Program-made: the position numbers and the translations under genes | Origin: an uncultured Desulfosoma sp. | GTDB lineage: Bacteria; Desulfobacterota; Syntrophobacteria; Syntrophobacterales; DSM-9756 | NCBI GenBank assembly: GCA_937960435.1 | Contig: CALGPN010000036.1 | Location: 1 to 44,947 of the forward strand | Direction of reading: 5' to 3' | Length of the DNA stretch: 44,947 nt | The notes under the pieces: generated by a model | Told to the model about the DNA's origin: nothing | Seen by the model: the letters and a program-made list of their open reading frames with translations, nothing else | Databases searched by the model: none | Shown: positions 8,048 to 16,230 of the stretch, one piece after another | Layout of the letters: each line of letters opens with the position of its first letter | Position numbering within the stretch: position 1 is the first letter of the stretch

Positions 8048-9094
8048 ATGGCGTATCCGTTTCGAAACCTCGTGTTTGAAGGCGGCGGCATGAAGGGCAT
8101 CGCCTATGTGGGCGCCCTGCAGGTCTTGGAAGAGAAAAACATCCTTGCCCAGATTGTCCGGGTCGGGGGCACGTCGGCGGGGGCCATTACCGCCGTCATG
8201 GTGGGATTGAACTATACCCCTACGGAAATCTGGGACGCCGTGAGTTCCATGGATTTCAAAAAGTTCATGGACGACGACTTCGGGGTCGTGCGGGATCTCA
8301 ACCGACTCGTCCATGAATTCGGCTGGTACAAAGGCAACGCCTTTCGCAAATGGATCGGCGAAATCATCGCCCAAAAGACGGGAAACGCCGATGCCACTTT
8401 TCTGCAGGTGCAGCAGCAAAAGGCCGCCAAAGGCTTCCGGGACATGTATTTCATGGGAACCAACATTTCCACGCACTATGGCGAAGTCTTCTCCCACGAG
8501 CACACCCCCCGCACGTGCATTGCCGACGCCGTGCGCATCTCCATGTCCATCCCACTCTTTTTCACGGCGCGGCGCAGTCCCCGCGGCGATGTCTATGTAG
8601 ACGGCGGCGTGCTCGACAATTACCCCATCAAGATCTTCGACCGCATGCGCTACCTCGACCCGGCCGTAGCGGACACCCACGGCCGCATGACGGATTACTA
8701 CAGCCGGCACAACCGCGCCTTGCAACGCAAGGGAATCGACGTGAGTCCTTATATTTACAACCGGGAAACCTTGGGCTTTCGGCTGGATTCGGCCCGAGAG
8801 ATCGCCGTCTTCCGAGACCAGGCGGAACCCGCGGCCGAGACCGTGGACGATTTCTTCTCTTATTGCTTCAACCTGCTTCAGACCCTCCTGAACGCCCAAT
8901 CCAACTACCATCTCCATAACGACGACTGGCACCGAACCATTTACATCGACAGCCTGGGCGTGAAGACCACCGACTTCAAAATATCCAAGGCGCGCCAAAA
9001 CGCCCTGGTCGATTCGGGCCGCAAGGGCACGGAAGCCTACTTTGCCTGGTACGACGACCCGGCCAGCGAACCCGCCAACCGCCCGAGCTCATGA
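8048..9094 (+). CDS. Patatin-like phospholipase family protein
   Basis: A 348-residue lipid acyl hydrolase of the patatin family. All elements are visible: the oxyanion loop EGGGMKG (residues 11-17), the nucleophile elbow GGTSAGA with Ser43, and the catalytic aspartate in YVDGGVLDNYP (Asp185), giving a Ser-Asp dyad. The C-terminal 140 residues are a lid or extension rich in aromatic and charged residues. An in-frame ORF extends upstream, but the ATG at 8048 has a strong AAGGAGG site and starts just before the first conserved strand. No signal peptide is visible, so it is probably cytosolic or peripherally membrane-bound. Confidence 0.9.
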   Translation: MAYPFRNLVFEGGGMKGIAYVGALQVLEEKNILAQIVRVGGTSAGAITAVMVGLNYTPTEIWDAVSSMDFKKFMDDDFGVVRDLNRLVHEFGWYKGNAFRKWIGEIIAQKTGNADATFLQVQQQKAAKGFRDMYFMGTNISTHYGEVFSHEHTPRTCIADAVRISMSIPLFFTARRSPRGDVYVDGGVLDNYPIKIFDRMRYLDPAVADTHGRMTDYYSRHNRALQRKGIDVSPYIYNRETLGFRLDSAREIAVFRDQAEPAAETVDDFFSYCFNLLQTLLNAQSNYHLHNDDWHRTIYIDSLGVKTTDFKISKARQNALVDSGRKGTEAYFAWYDDPASEPANRPSS

Positions 9095-9293
9095 AGGCGC
9101 ACGCGGAACTCCCCTTCACTGGTCGAAAGAGAAAAGGGGATGAAGGGGGCCGAAACGTCTTGTGCTTGACGTCGTCGGACCGGCTGTCGCCTTATGCGGC
9201 GGCCGCCGCATGAAAAACCCTTGATCTTGATGGGTGAGGCGGGCATTTAATCTTAACCGGGCATGAGAGCCGCAAACTTTGCCGGAGGGCGCC

Positions 9294-10532
9294 ATGCACT
9301 CCTTAATTCCTCAAAAGCCCCAGCATCCCGCGCGCGTTGTCGGCCTGAAGGTGGAAAACTTCCGCGCGTTGCGCAAGTTCGAACTCAAAGAACTAAGCCC
9401 TCTAACGGTCTTGATGGGACCTAACGGCAGCGGGAAGTCCACGGTCTTCGATGTTTTCGCTTTTCTCTCGGAGTGTTTCGAGGCGGGGTTGCGCCGAGCA
9501 TGGGACCGACGAGGAAGAGCCAAGGAACTCAAAACGCGCGACAGCGAAGGGCCTGTCGTCATTGAAATTAGGTACAAAGAACCAAACTATCCTCTTATTA
9601 CGTATCGGCTTGCCGTGGACGAGCGGCGAGGAAAACCGATTGTGGTAGAAGAGTGGCTGCAGTGGCGCCGTGGGCGTCGCGGCAAGCCTTTTCGTTTCCT
9701 CGAGTACCGCGAGGGCAAGGGCAGGGCCGTCAGCGGCGAAAAGCCCGACAAAGAAGACAAGCGCGTCGAAACCTCTCTCAGTTCTCCGGATCTTCTGGCC
9801 GTCAACGCTCTAGGCCAACTCGCCGAACACCCGCGTGTGGCCGCGCTTCGGGATTTTATCACGGGATGGTATGTGTCTTATCTTTCCGCGGAAAGCGCTC
9901 GAGGCCAACCCGAGGCGGGCCCACAGGAACGGCTCACCAAGAGCGGGGACAACCTTGCCAATGTGATTCAGTACTTGGCAGAACAATACCCGGAAAGGCT
10001 GGAGGGGATCTTCGACATATTGCGCCGAAGGGTGCCGCACATTGAAAAAGTGATAGCGGACACAATGCCCGACGGACGGTTGCTGCTACAGATTAAAGAC
10101 GCGCCTTTCAAAGATCCGGTCCTTGCCCGTTTTGCTTCGGACGGCACCCTTAAGATGCTGGCTTACCTTGTTCTTCTTAACGACCCTACGCCACCGCCCT
10201 TCATTGGCATCGAAGAGCCGGAAAACTTTCTGCATCCGCGTCTGCTTCCTGAGTTGGCTGAAGAATGTCGGATGGCCACGGAGCGCACTCAAATTTTGGC
10301 CACAACCCACTCACCTTTTTTCCTCAATGCGCTGAAACCGGAAGAAGTTTGGGTGCTCTGGCGGGATAATCTTGGACACACCCAGGCCCGGCGAGCGGCC
10401 GATATCCCTAACGTAAAGTCGTTTGTGGCTCAGGGTGCCCAGATGGGCTACCTCTGGATGGAAGGCTATTTCGGCGTCGGTGATCCTCTGATCAACCAAG
10501 GGATGCCCAATCATCTTACGGGGCAAGGGTGA
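9294..10532 (+). CDS. AAA (ABC/SMC-like) ATPase of a putative defence module
   Basis: A 412-residue ATPase related to OLD/RloA/AAA_21 proteins. Walker A is GPNGSGKST (residues 42-50) after the typical [12 protein letters not shown] start. An ABC-like signature ([11 protein letters not shown]) is followed by Walker B with catalytic glutamate ([13 protein letters not shown]) and a switch histidine in [12 protein letters not shown]. The ATG at 9294 with GGAGGG upstream is preferred to a TTG at 9279. The stop lies 2 bases before the next gene's ATG. In this family the ATPase usually senses or assembles with a nuclease subunit; here the partner is the DUF4276 protein. The coding sequence looks more AT-rich than its neighbours, hinting at transfer. 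Confidence 0.85.
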   Translation: MHSLIPQKPQHPARVVGLKVENFRALRKFELKELSPLTVLMGPNGSGKSTVFDVFAFLSECFEAGLRRAWDRRGRAKELKTRDSEGPVVIEIRYKEPNYPLITYRLAVDERRGKPIVVEEWLQWRRGRRGKPFRFLEYREGKGRAVSGEKPDKEDKRVETSLSSPDLLAVNALGQLAEHPRVAALRDFITGWYVSYLSAESARGQPEAGPQERLTKSGDNLANVIQYLAEQYPERLEGIFDILRRRVPHIEKVIADTMPDGRLLLQIKDAPFKDPVLARFASDGTLKMLAYLVLLNDPTPPPFIGIEEPENFLHPRLLPELAEECRMATERTQILATTHSPFFLNALKPEEVWVLWRDNLGHTQARRAADIPNVKSFVAQGAQMGYLWMEGYFGVGDPLINQGMPNHLTGQG

Positions 10533-10534
10533 TC

Positions 10535-11161
10535 ATGGACAGTCCTCACCTCGAACTGCTTGTGGAGGAAGCCTCCATGGAAGCCTTCCTCCGGGCATTG
10601 CTCCCGAGATGCTTACCCGCCGAAGTCACCTTTAACATCCATGTTTTCCAAGGCAAATTCGATTTATTAAAGCATCTTGAGAATCGGCTGCGCGGCTACG
10701 CCTCCTGGATTCCGCCCCACTGGCGCATCATCGTCGTTTTAGACTGTGACGACGATGACTGCTACCAACTCAAGGCCAAAATGGAAAAATGCGCAGAAAA
10801 TGCGGGGCTGCGCACCCGATCGCACGGCCTGAAGTCCAATTGGCACGTGGTTAACCGCATCGCCGTTGAGGAACTGGAAGCGTGGTATTTCGGGGACTGG
10901 GAAGCGGTCATCGCGGCATACCCTCGTGTGCCCAAGAGGGTCGTCCAACAAACGAAATACCGAAATCCGGATAAAATTGCGGGCGGCACGTGGCAAGCTT
11001 TCGAAAGGGTCCTGCAACGCCACGGTTATTTCGCCGGGGGCCTTCCCAAGATTGAGGTCGCCCGAGCCGTAGGCGGCCGATATGACCCACGCCGCAGTCG
11101 CTCTCCCAGCTTCGCCGTGTTTCACACGGCCGTCCTTGAAGCGGCGGGCTGCCGCTTTTAA
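10535..11161 (+). CDS. DUF4276 family protein, Toprim-like putative nuclease subunit
   Basis: A 208-residue protein matching the DUF4276 pattern: an N-terminal strand with conserved acid (LELLVEEASMEAFLRALL), then IIVVLDCDDDDCYQLK, and later LKSNWHVVNRIAVEELEAWYFGDWEAV. A strand-Glu followed by an Asp-x-Asp cluster is how Toprim folds bind Mg2+, so a nuclease role is plausible but inferred. The ATG at 10535 has AAGGG five to six bases upstream; a GTG at 10529 overlapping the ATPase stop is the alternative. It is coupled to the ATPase, as in other two-gene ATPase/Toprim systems. It ends 4 bases into a convergent, truncated hepT. Confidence 0.75.
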   Translation: MDSPHLELLVEEASMEAFLRALLPRCLPAEVTFNIHVFQGKFDLLKHLENRLRGYASWIPPHWRIIVVLDCDDDDCYQLKAKMEKCAENAGLRTRSHGLKSNWHVVNRIAVEELEAWYFGDWEAVIAAYPRVPKRVVQQTKYRNPDKIAGGTWQAFERVLQRHGYFAGGLPKIEVARAVGGRYDPRRSRSPSFAVFHTAVLEAAGCRF

Positions 11162-11562
11162 AGGGCTGTGGAAGGGAGGTTCCTGAATCGGGCCATCCGT
11201 TTATAACTCTCCGCCTCGGCTTGCGGCAAAACGCCATGGCGGCCCAATATTCGAAACGCTTCGCTGTAGGAAGCCGGCTCCTCAAAGCCTTCCTCGGCAA
11301 TGATGTGATGCGCGAGATCGATACAGGCCTCCACAAGAATATGCAGGGTTCTTTCCACAAACCGGCGGGCTCTCGGATCGCGCTGGTAGACCTCCCACGT
11401 AATGTCGTCCGATGTCCGAAGAAGTCGTACATTTTCCAGGATATCGCCGCACATCCTCTGGATTGTGTCGATCATCTCCCACACACACAATCGCTGGGCA
11501 TAAAATAAAGTCGGTCCAAGCGGAAAGCTTCCAGGACCCCCTTTAACCAAAATAAATTCCAT
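11158..11562 (-). pseudogene. Truncated HepT-like (DUF86) toxin
   Basis: The conserved part (about RRFVERTLHILVEACIDLAHHIIAEEG, SYSEAFRILGRHGVLP and YKRMARFRN) matches the helical HepT/DUF86 family closely. In intact HepT the sequence continues from FRN into the RNase motif R-x4-H-x-Y. Here it diverges to LPSTAL and stops, so the catalytic His and Tyr are missing. The stop overlaps the end of the convergent DUF4276 gene. The 5' end is also unclear: the ORF extends to 11655, the ATG at 11562 has a GGGG upstream, and residues before MIDTIQRM do not resemble the family. No MntA nucleotidyltransferase partner is adjacent. Confidence 0.7.
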
Positions 11563-11693
11563 GTCGTCCCCACCGTCTTGTCCAAGCAGCAGGCGCCAGC
11601 GCCGCAGTGCAGAGCCAAGACATCTTATCCTTGACTTTCGTGAGCGGTTGGCCATTGTGAGCGGGAACCCTCAAAAACAAGGAGGAGCCCGCC

Positions 11694-12425
11694 ATGGTCC
11701 ACACGCGTCGGTATCGCGCGCTGTTTTCCTCGGATTGGAGTGAGTGCCTCGCCCCGAGCGGCCCTTTTGACTGCATTTTTTTCAATTACCCTGCATTGAA
11801 AGACCCGCTCACAAAGGTTTTTCGCCAGTACACGTCCAACCAAATCACGCTGGGGGAGGCCATTCGGCAGATTGAGGCCCTAATGCCCGGGCCGGTCACG
11901 GAAAACATGATGGACGCCTATCTGGAGGCGAGCTACGGCACTTACCCCGGTGCCGCCGAATTCATCCGATGGTGCGACGAAAATGACATCCTCTTCATGC
12001 TGAACACCACGGGCATGAAAGGCTATTATCAGAGGGTCCTAGCCAAAGGGCTCCTGCCCCATGTGCCCGCCTTGTCCGCCCACCCCTTTATCGGCTATTC
12101 GGAAAGCCCCACAGACCCCGAGATTTTCTTTCCCTTGATGGAGATTCAGGACAAAGCGGCCAATTCCGCCGCCGTGGCCGAAAGATACGGGATCCCGCCG
12201 GGACGCATCATCGTCATGGGAGACAGCGGCGGCGACGGCCCTCACTTCGCCTGGGGCGCTCAAGTGAACGCTTTGCTCATCGCCAGCCGCCCGAAACCGT
12301 CCATCGAAAAGTATTGCGCGGATCGGGCGATCACGATCCACCATCGCATCGGCACCGCCGAAGAACCACACCAGGGGAATTTTATGGAAATGGTCCCGTG
12401 GGTGAAAGACTACTTGAGGTTTTAG
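11694..12425 (+). CDS. HAD-superfamily-like hydrolase with unusual motif I
   Basis: A 243-residue protein with HAD architecture. Motif I is FSSDWSECLAP: the nucleophile Asp is present, but the second Asp and the Thr are replaced by Ser and Cys. Motif II is LNTTGM and motif IV is VMGDSGGDGPHF (GDxxxD). A helical cap lies between motifs I and II (DPLTKVFRQYTSNQITLGEAIRQIEAL). Loss of the second Asp (the acid/base of phosphatases) suggests either a non-phosphatase reaction or altered activity. The ATG at 11694 has a strong AAGGAGG site. It stands alone between the hepT remnant and the repeat cluster. Substrate unknown. Confidence 0.7.
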   Translation: MVHTRRYRALFSSDWSECLAPSGPFDCIFFNYPALKDPLTKVFRQYTSNQITLGEAIRQIEALMPGPVTENMMDAYLEASYGTYPGAAEFIRWCDENDILFMLNTTGMKGYYQRVLAKGLLPHVPALSAHPFIGYSESPTDPEIFFPLMEIQDKAANSAAVAERYGIPPGRIIVMGDSGGDGPHFAWGAQVNALLIASRPKPSIEKYCADRAITIHHRIGTAEEPHQGNFMEMVPWVKDYLRF

Positions 12426-12977
12426 AACACGATTGAAAAAAGGAGCGGCATTTCCAAAACACGGGTGAGACGGCTGTCGGCAGCCTATAAAAGAGCCGCA
12501 TGCGGGGCTCCGCCTGTGCGCCGCCAAGCCCCTGTGAAGATTTCCCGAAAGACAAAAATCGGCCGGACATCGGAAAAGAGTGAAGCGCCGGCCGTCTGAA
12601 AAATTCATGGGGCGGACACAAAGGTCCGCCTTTACTACGGTTAGCGTGCCTCAGGCGGACAGGCAGGTTCGAGCCCACAGGCTTGGGCGGCCACGGCTGG
12701 GAAGAAGCCCGGCGGGTCTTGCCGAGAGGGAGGCAGCCGAAGAGCAGGCCTGCGGGGTGTGCCTTCAGAATCGGCACCGAGGGCGGCAATTCCACCGGGT
12801 TTCGGCAGGTTGCCCCCTCTTCTGTGAGGGCGCCTTCTGAGGGCGCCCATTCCCCTCGCTACACCGACCCCCAGGGTCGGGCGCATCGCGTTCGTAGAGG
12901 TGCGCCTTGTCGCCATCGCCGGAATTCCCCATGGCCGGGGATTCCCAAGCGCTAGGAACTGGGCCTCCGCTCTGTAG

Positions 12978-12998
12978 GGGCGCGCCTCGTGCGCGCCC
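12978..12998. repeat. REP-like palindrome, copy 1
   Basis: A 21-base hairpin with 8-bp arms GGGCGCGC and GCGCGCCC around a CTCGT loop, preceded by GTA. It is identical to the copy at 13060-13080. Confidence 0.75.
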
Positions 12999-13059
12999 GC
13001 AATTCCCCCGAGGCCGCTGAGGGATGAGGACGGAGAAGCTCCTACCCCCACGGGTGTGA

Positions 13060-13080
13060 GGGCGCGCCTCGTGCGCGCCC
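13060..13080. repeat. REP-like palindrome, copy 2
   Basis: Same 21 bases as 12978-12998, in the same orientation, 82 bases further on. The spacer between the copies contains ATTCCCCCGAGG, resembling the arm of another hairpin of the cluster. Confidence 0.75.
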
Positions 13081-13256
13081 TTAGTCATTCGAAATCTGGA
13101 AATCTTGTGTAGGAGCCACGATCGTCCGGACGAAAAGGGCTAGATGGATGCTGGCCCCAGAGAAGACGGGCGGCCACGCCCGTCTCCATTTCCGGAACGT
13201 GAGGCACGGGGCCCAAGAGGCCGAAAATTGGAGGCCGCCCCGCTGGGGGCGAAAAG

Positions 13257-14585
13257 CTAAATAACCCCACAGGCTTTCAGGCGCTCCAATTGGGAGCGTC
13301 CCAGGCCCAGAAGACGGCAGTAGACGGCTTCGTTGTCGGCGCCCACGGGACGACACGCCCACTTGATCCTCGGCGGTGTTCCGGTCATCTTCCACACGGG
13401 GCCCTGCAGGGATAGTTCGCCGTAAACCGGGTCGTAAACCTTTCGAAAGACGCCCCGATCCCACCAGTTTCGTTCCTCGAAGGTCTGGGACGGCCGGCAC
13501 ACCTTGCCCGTGACCACGGCGGCGGCCCGGCCCTCCTTCTTCGCCGTGGCTTCGGCGACCTTGTCGATGACTTCATCCACGGTGTATTGCAGGCTCCATT
13601 CCTCCAAAATCCGCTGCAGAGCCTCCTCGCTTTCGTAGCTCGTCCGTTTCAAGAAGGTGGAAAACCGAGGATCCTGCACCAGTTCCGGTCGGCCGATGAT
13701 CTCCATCAAGGTGGCGAAGGCTTCCTCATTGTAAGCGGCCATGAAAGTGTAACCGTCCTTGCACTGGATGAAGGTGTATGGAAAAACCGACGGGTCGAAG
13801 TTCCCCAGCCGTTCCTTGACGCCTCCGCCCATGTGGTACCAGCCCATGTTGTAATCGATAAACTTCATGATGCATTCGGCCCCGGAAACATCCACCATTT
13901 GCCCCTTGCCCGACTGCCGTCGGTATACAAGGGCGGCTAAAGTCCCGTAGGCGGCGAAGAGGCCCTCGGCATACCAACCGTACCAGCTGCCCGTCTTGGT
14001 CGGGACGGCATGAACCGATCGGTTTGCGTCCTCCGGTTCGCCGTTGATGTAGACAAGGCCGGAATAGGCCTGGTTGGCGATTTCCGAAGCCTGGCGGCCT
14101 TCCCGGGCTTTCGGTCCGAACTGACCGTAGGTGTGGAGCGCCGCGTAGATAAGGCGCGGGTTCATGTCGCGCACCTGACGGTATCCGATGCCCAAGCTGT
14201 CCAAAAAGCCGGGTTCGAAGGTTTCGATGACCACATCCGCATGGACGACTAGCTGCCTGAAAAGGTCGCGGCCTTCTTCGTCCTCCAGGTCCAGGGTGAT
14301 GTGATGTTTGTTTCGCCCTTCCACCAAGTAGGCCAAACCCGTGCCCTCGTGCATGAGTCCGAAGGGGCTGAATTCCCGGGCCGGGTCTCCTCCAGGGGGT
14401 TCGATGCGGATGACCCGGGCGCCCAGTTCGGCCAGGATGGAGGAAGCCACCAGCCCTCCGAAAGAGGCGTAACTGAGATCCAACACCAGGAGATCGTCCA
14501 GGGCTTCCGGGTGCTGGGACGCTTTTCGCGGATCGCTTTGGGACTTGGCCCATTCATACCAGTTCAAGGAAGTGTTTTCGTTCAT
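13257..14585 (-). CDS. Class III (CaiB/BaiF) CoA-transferase paralogue with Glu at the catalytic position
   Basis: A 442-residue CoA-transferase family III protein. It has the family's N-terminal block (LVLDLSYASFGGLVASSILAELGARVIRIEPP), RNKHHITLDL, ETFEPGFLDSLGIGY and the RLIYAALHTYGQFGP block. The catalytic aspartate of the family aligns with Glu168 (REGRQASEIANQAYSG), so activity may be altered or supplied by the partner subunit. The ATG at 14585 is chosen because it follows AAAGGG closely; a GTG at 14606 is in frame. It lies 66 bases downstream of the second CaiB gene and probably shares its mRNA. The pair may form a heteromer, as BbsEF does; this is inference. Confidence 0.88.
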   Translation of the reverse strand: MNENTSLNWYEWAKSQSDPRKASQHPEALDDLLVLDLSYASFGGLVASSILAELGARVIRIEPPGGDPAREFSPFGLMHEGTGLAYLVEGRNKHHITLDLEDEEGRDLFRQLVVHADVVIETFEPGFLDSLGIGYRQVRDMNPRLIYAALHTYGQFGPKAREGRQASEIANQAYSGLVYINGEPEDANRSVHAVPTKTGSWYGWYAEGLFAAYGTLAALVYRRQSGKGQMVDVSGAECIMKFIDYNMGWYHMGGGVKERLGNFDPSVFPYTFIQCKDGYTFMAAYNEEAFATLMEIIGRPELVQDPRFSTFLKRTSYESEEALQRILEEWSLQYTVDEVIDKVAEATAKKEGRAAAVVTGKVCRPSQTFEERNWWDRGVFRKVYDPVYGELSLQGPVWKMTGTPPRIKWACRPVGADNEAVYCRLLGLGRSQLERLKACGVI

Positions 14586-14651
14586 GGTCTGCCCTTTCTC
14601 CTTCACGCCACAGGAGGCCGGATGTGCATTGGTCTGCGCTGCCCCGTTCCA

Positions 14652-15986
14652 CTAGAAAAACCGTCCCGTGGAGCCGTCCCAATTTTCCGGCGGTTTGGCG
14701 CCGATGCGGTCCGCCCACGCTCCGACGATCCCCTCGTCTGTAAGGGCCTTGACGGTTTCCGGGTCCAAGCCCAAAAGATTTCGGAAAACATAGTCGTTGT
14801 GGAACCCGACGGGTTTGGCGATCCAGCGCATGCGCCCCGGCGTTTCCGAAAGTTTGGGTCCGGGGCCGTATTCCACCACGGTCCCGTAAAGAGGGTCTTC
14901 GAACTCCCAGACGGCTTTGCGAAACCGCAAATGCTCGTCTTCGTAATGATCGCGGGCCGAGGCCACCCGCTGGGCGGAAAAACCGTGCCGGCGGCCCGAA
15001 TCTTCCACCTGGCGCACCGTGCATCCTGAAGCCCACAGGGACAGGCGTTCGTAGATCCTGTCTCGATTCTCATCTTTAAGGCGACCGGCCAGGGTTTCCA
15101 GCGTCTCATCTTCAAGGAAGTCCTCAGCATCCATGGCGTCGCACAGCCCCTGAAACGAGCCGTCGTCCACGGCGGAAACGGCGACGAACCCGTCTTTGCA
15201 GCGAAACACCCCAGACGGGACCATGGCGACGTCCACATTGCCGTTGCGGCGCCGTTCCTTCCCGAAAAGGCTCCACAGCAGCCATGTCCAGTCCTGGATC
15301 CGAATGAGGCTTTCCCCCTGTGAGACGTCGATCATTTGGCCCGATCCCGTTTTGTCTCGCGCGTACAGAGCTGCCAAGATCCCCAGGGTGGCGAAAAGCG
15401 CCCCCGTGTAGTCGCCGATCCAGATGCCGATCTTGAGAGGGGGCCGCCCCGGAAAACCCGTTGTGGCCGAAAATCCGCTCATGGCCTGGGATGTCGCGTC
15501 ATAGGACGGCCGATCCCGATAAGCGCTCCATTGCCCGAAACCGCTGTTGGCTTGATAGATCAACCGAGGGTTCACTTCCTTGAGCTGCCGATAGCCCACG
15601 CCCCAGCGGTCCATGGTACCGGGGCGGAAGTTTTCGACCAAAACGTCCGAACGGGCCACGAGCTGCTTTAAAAGCTCGGCCCCCTTCGGCTTACGAATGT
15701 CGATGGCCACATGGTATTTATTGTGATTCATGTGGGTGAAAGCAGGAGACATGTTTTGATAAAAAAAACCTCGAGGCGCCACGTAGCGCATGAGGTCCCC
15801 CACGCCGGGAAGTTCAATTTTGATCACTTCGGCACCGAGGTCCGCCAGCAGGTCCGCCGTCACGGGGCCGAAGACGCGGGTACACAGCTCCAGGACGCGG
15901 ACACCTTTCAGGGCCTCCGGTTTGGCGAAAACGTTCTGAGGGTCGAACAGCTTCTCGGTCCAGTCGAAGTAGTTTTCCGTCTCCAT
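14652..15986 (-). CDS. Class III (CaiB/BaiF) CoA-transferase
   Basis: A 444-residue family III CoA-transferase, which moves CoA between an acyl-CoA donor and a carboxylic acid through an aspartyl-CoA intermediate. Blocks: VRVLELCTRVFGPVTADLLADLGAEVIKIELP, HNKYHVAIDI, VENFRPGTMDRWGVGY and the catalytic site RPSYDATSQAMSG with Asp163. The C-terminal interlocking domain is complete (KPVGFHNDYVFRNLLGL). The ATG at 15986 has GGAGGAG seven bases upstream. It is the first of two tandem family III genes. It lies 244 bases downstream of lrgB on the same strand, possibly in the same regulon. Substrate unknown; a hydroxy- or aromatic acid is plausible from context. Confidence 0.92.
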   Translation of the reverse strand: METENYFDWTEKLFDPQNVFAKPEALKGVRVLELCTRVFGPVTADLLADLGAEVIKIELPGVGDLMRYVAPRGFFYQNMSPAFTHMNHNKYHVAIDIRKPKGAELLKQLVARSDVLVENFRPGTMDRWGVGYRQLKEVNPRLIYQANSGFGQWSAYRDRPSYDATSQAMSGFSATTGFPGRPPLKIGIWIGDYTGALFATLGILAALYARDKTGSGQMIDVSQGESLIRIQDWTWLLWSLFGKERRRNGNVDVAMVPSGVFRCKDGFVAVSAVDDGSFQGLCDAMDAEDFLEDETLETLAGRLKDENRDRIYERLSLWASGCTVRQVEDSGRRHGFSAQRVASARDHYEDEHLRFRKAVWEFEDPLYGTVVEYGPGPKLSETPGRMRWIAKPVGFHNDYVFRNLLGLDPETVKALTDEGIVGAWADRIGAKPPENWDGSTGRFF

Positions 15987-16230
15987 GGGTCGCTCCTCCG
16001 AGGGTCTTTTGTCTTGTGCGCATCAGGCCATCTCACGCCGTTCCGATCCATCACGGCCCGATGTTCCTATAGCAGGCCCAAGGCGGTCCCCCAGAGGAAA
16101 CCCCGTGCCCCTTCTCAGGGGCCGTCTCGGTCGGTCGGGGCACCCACGAACCCCAAACGTTGCGCCGAAGCTGGTCCAGGTCACCCGTTCGGACCTCGGG
16201 GGTGTCGCCTGAGCGTTCTTTGCACTTCTT

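Larger units (their letters stand above)
12426..13256. other. Intergenic region filled by a REP-like repeat cluster
   Basis: This 831-base stretch has no convincing gene; the ORFs in it are low-complexity GC artefacts. It holds several related GC hairpins: 12611-12630 (GGCGGAC/GTCCGCC), 12828-12848 (GGGCGCC/GGCGCCC), two identical copies at 12978-12998 and 13060-13080, and a perfect 9-bp-stem hairpin at 13164-13185 (AGACGGGCG/CGCCCGTCT). Further degenerate units lie around 12895-12950, including a GGAATTCCCC/GGGGATTCC hairpin. The CGCCCC/GGGGCG hairpin at 13236-13251, just past the CoA-transferase stop on the minus strand, could act as a weak terminator but has no T-run. Confidence 0.7.

Noticed and set aside
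11563-11693. Possible MntA antitoxin upstream of hepT
   Set aside because: No GSxARG-x9-DxD nucleotidyltransferase motif in any frame; the antitoxin is absent here.
12655-12690. GGTTCGAGCCC, resembling a tRNA T-loop
   Set aside because: Flanking bases do not form a T-stem, and no anticodon or acceptor arm can be drawn around it; it lies in the GC repeat cluster.
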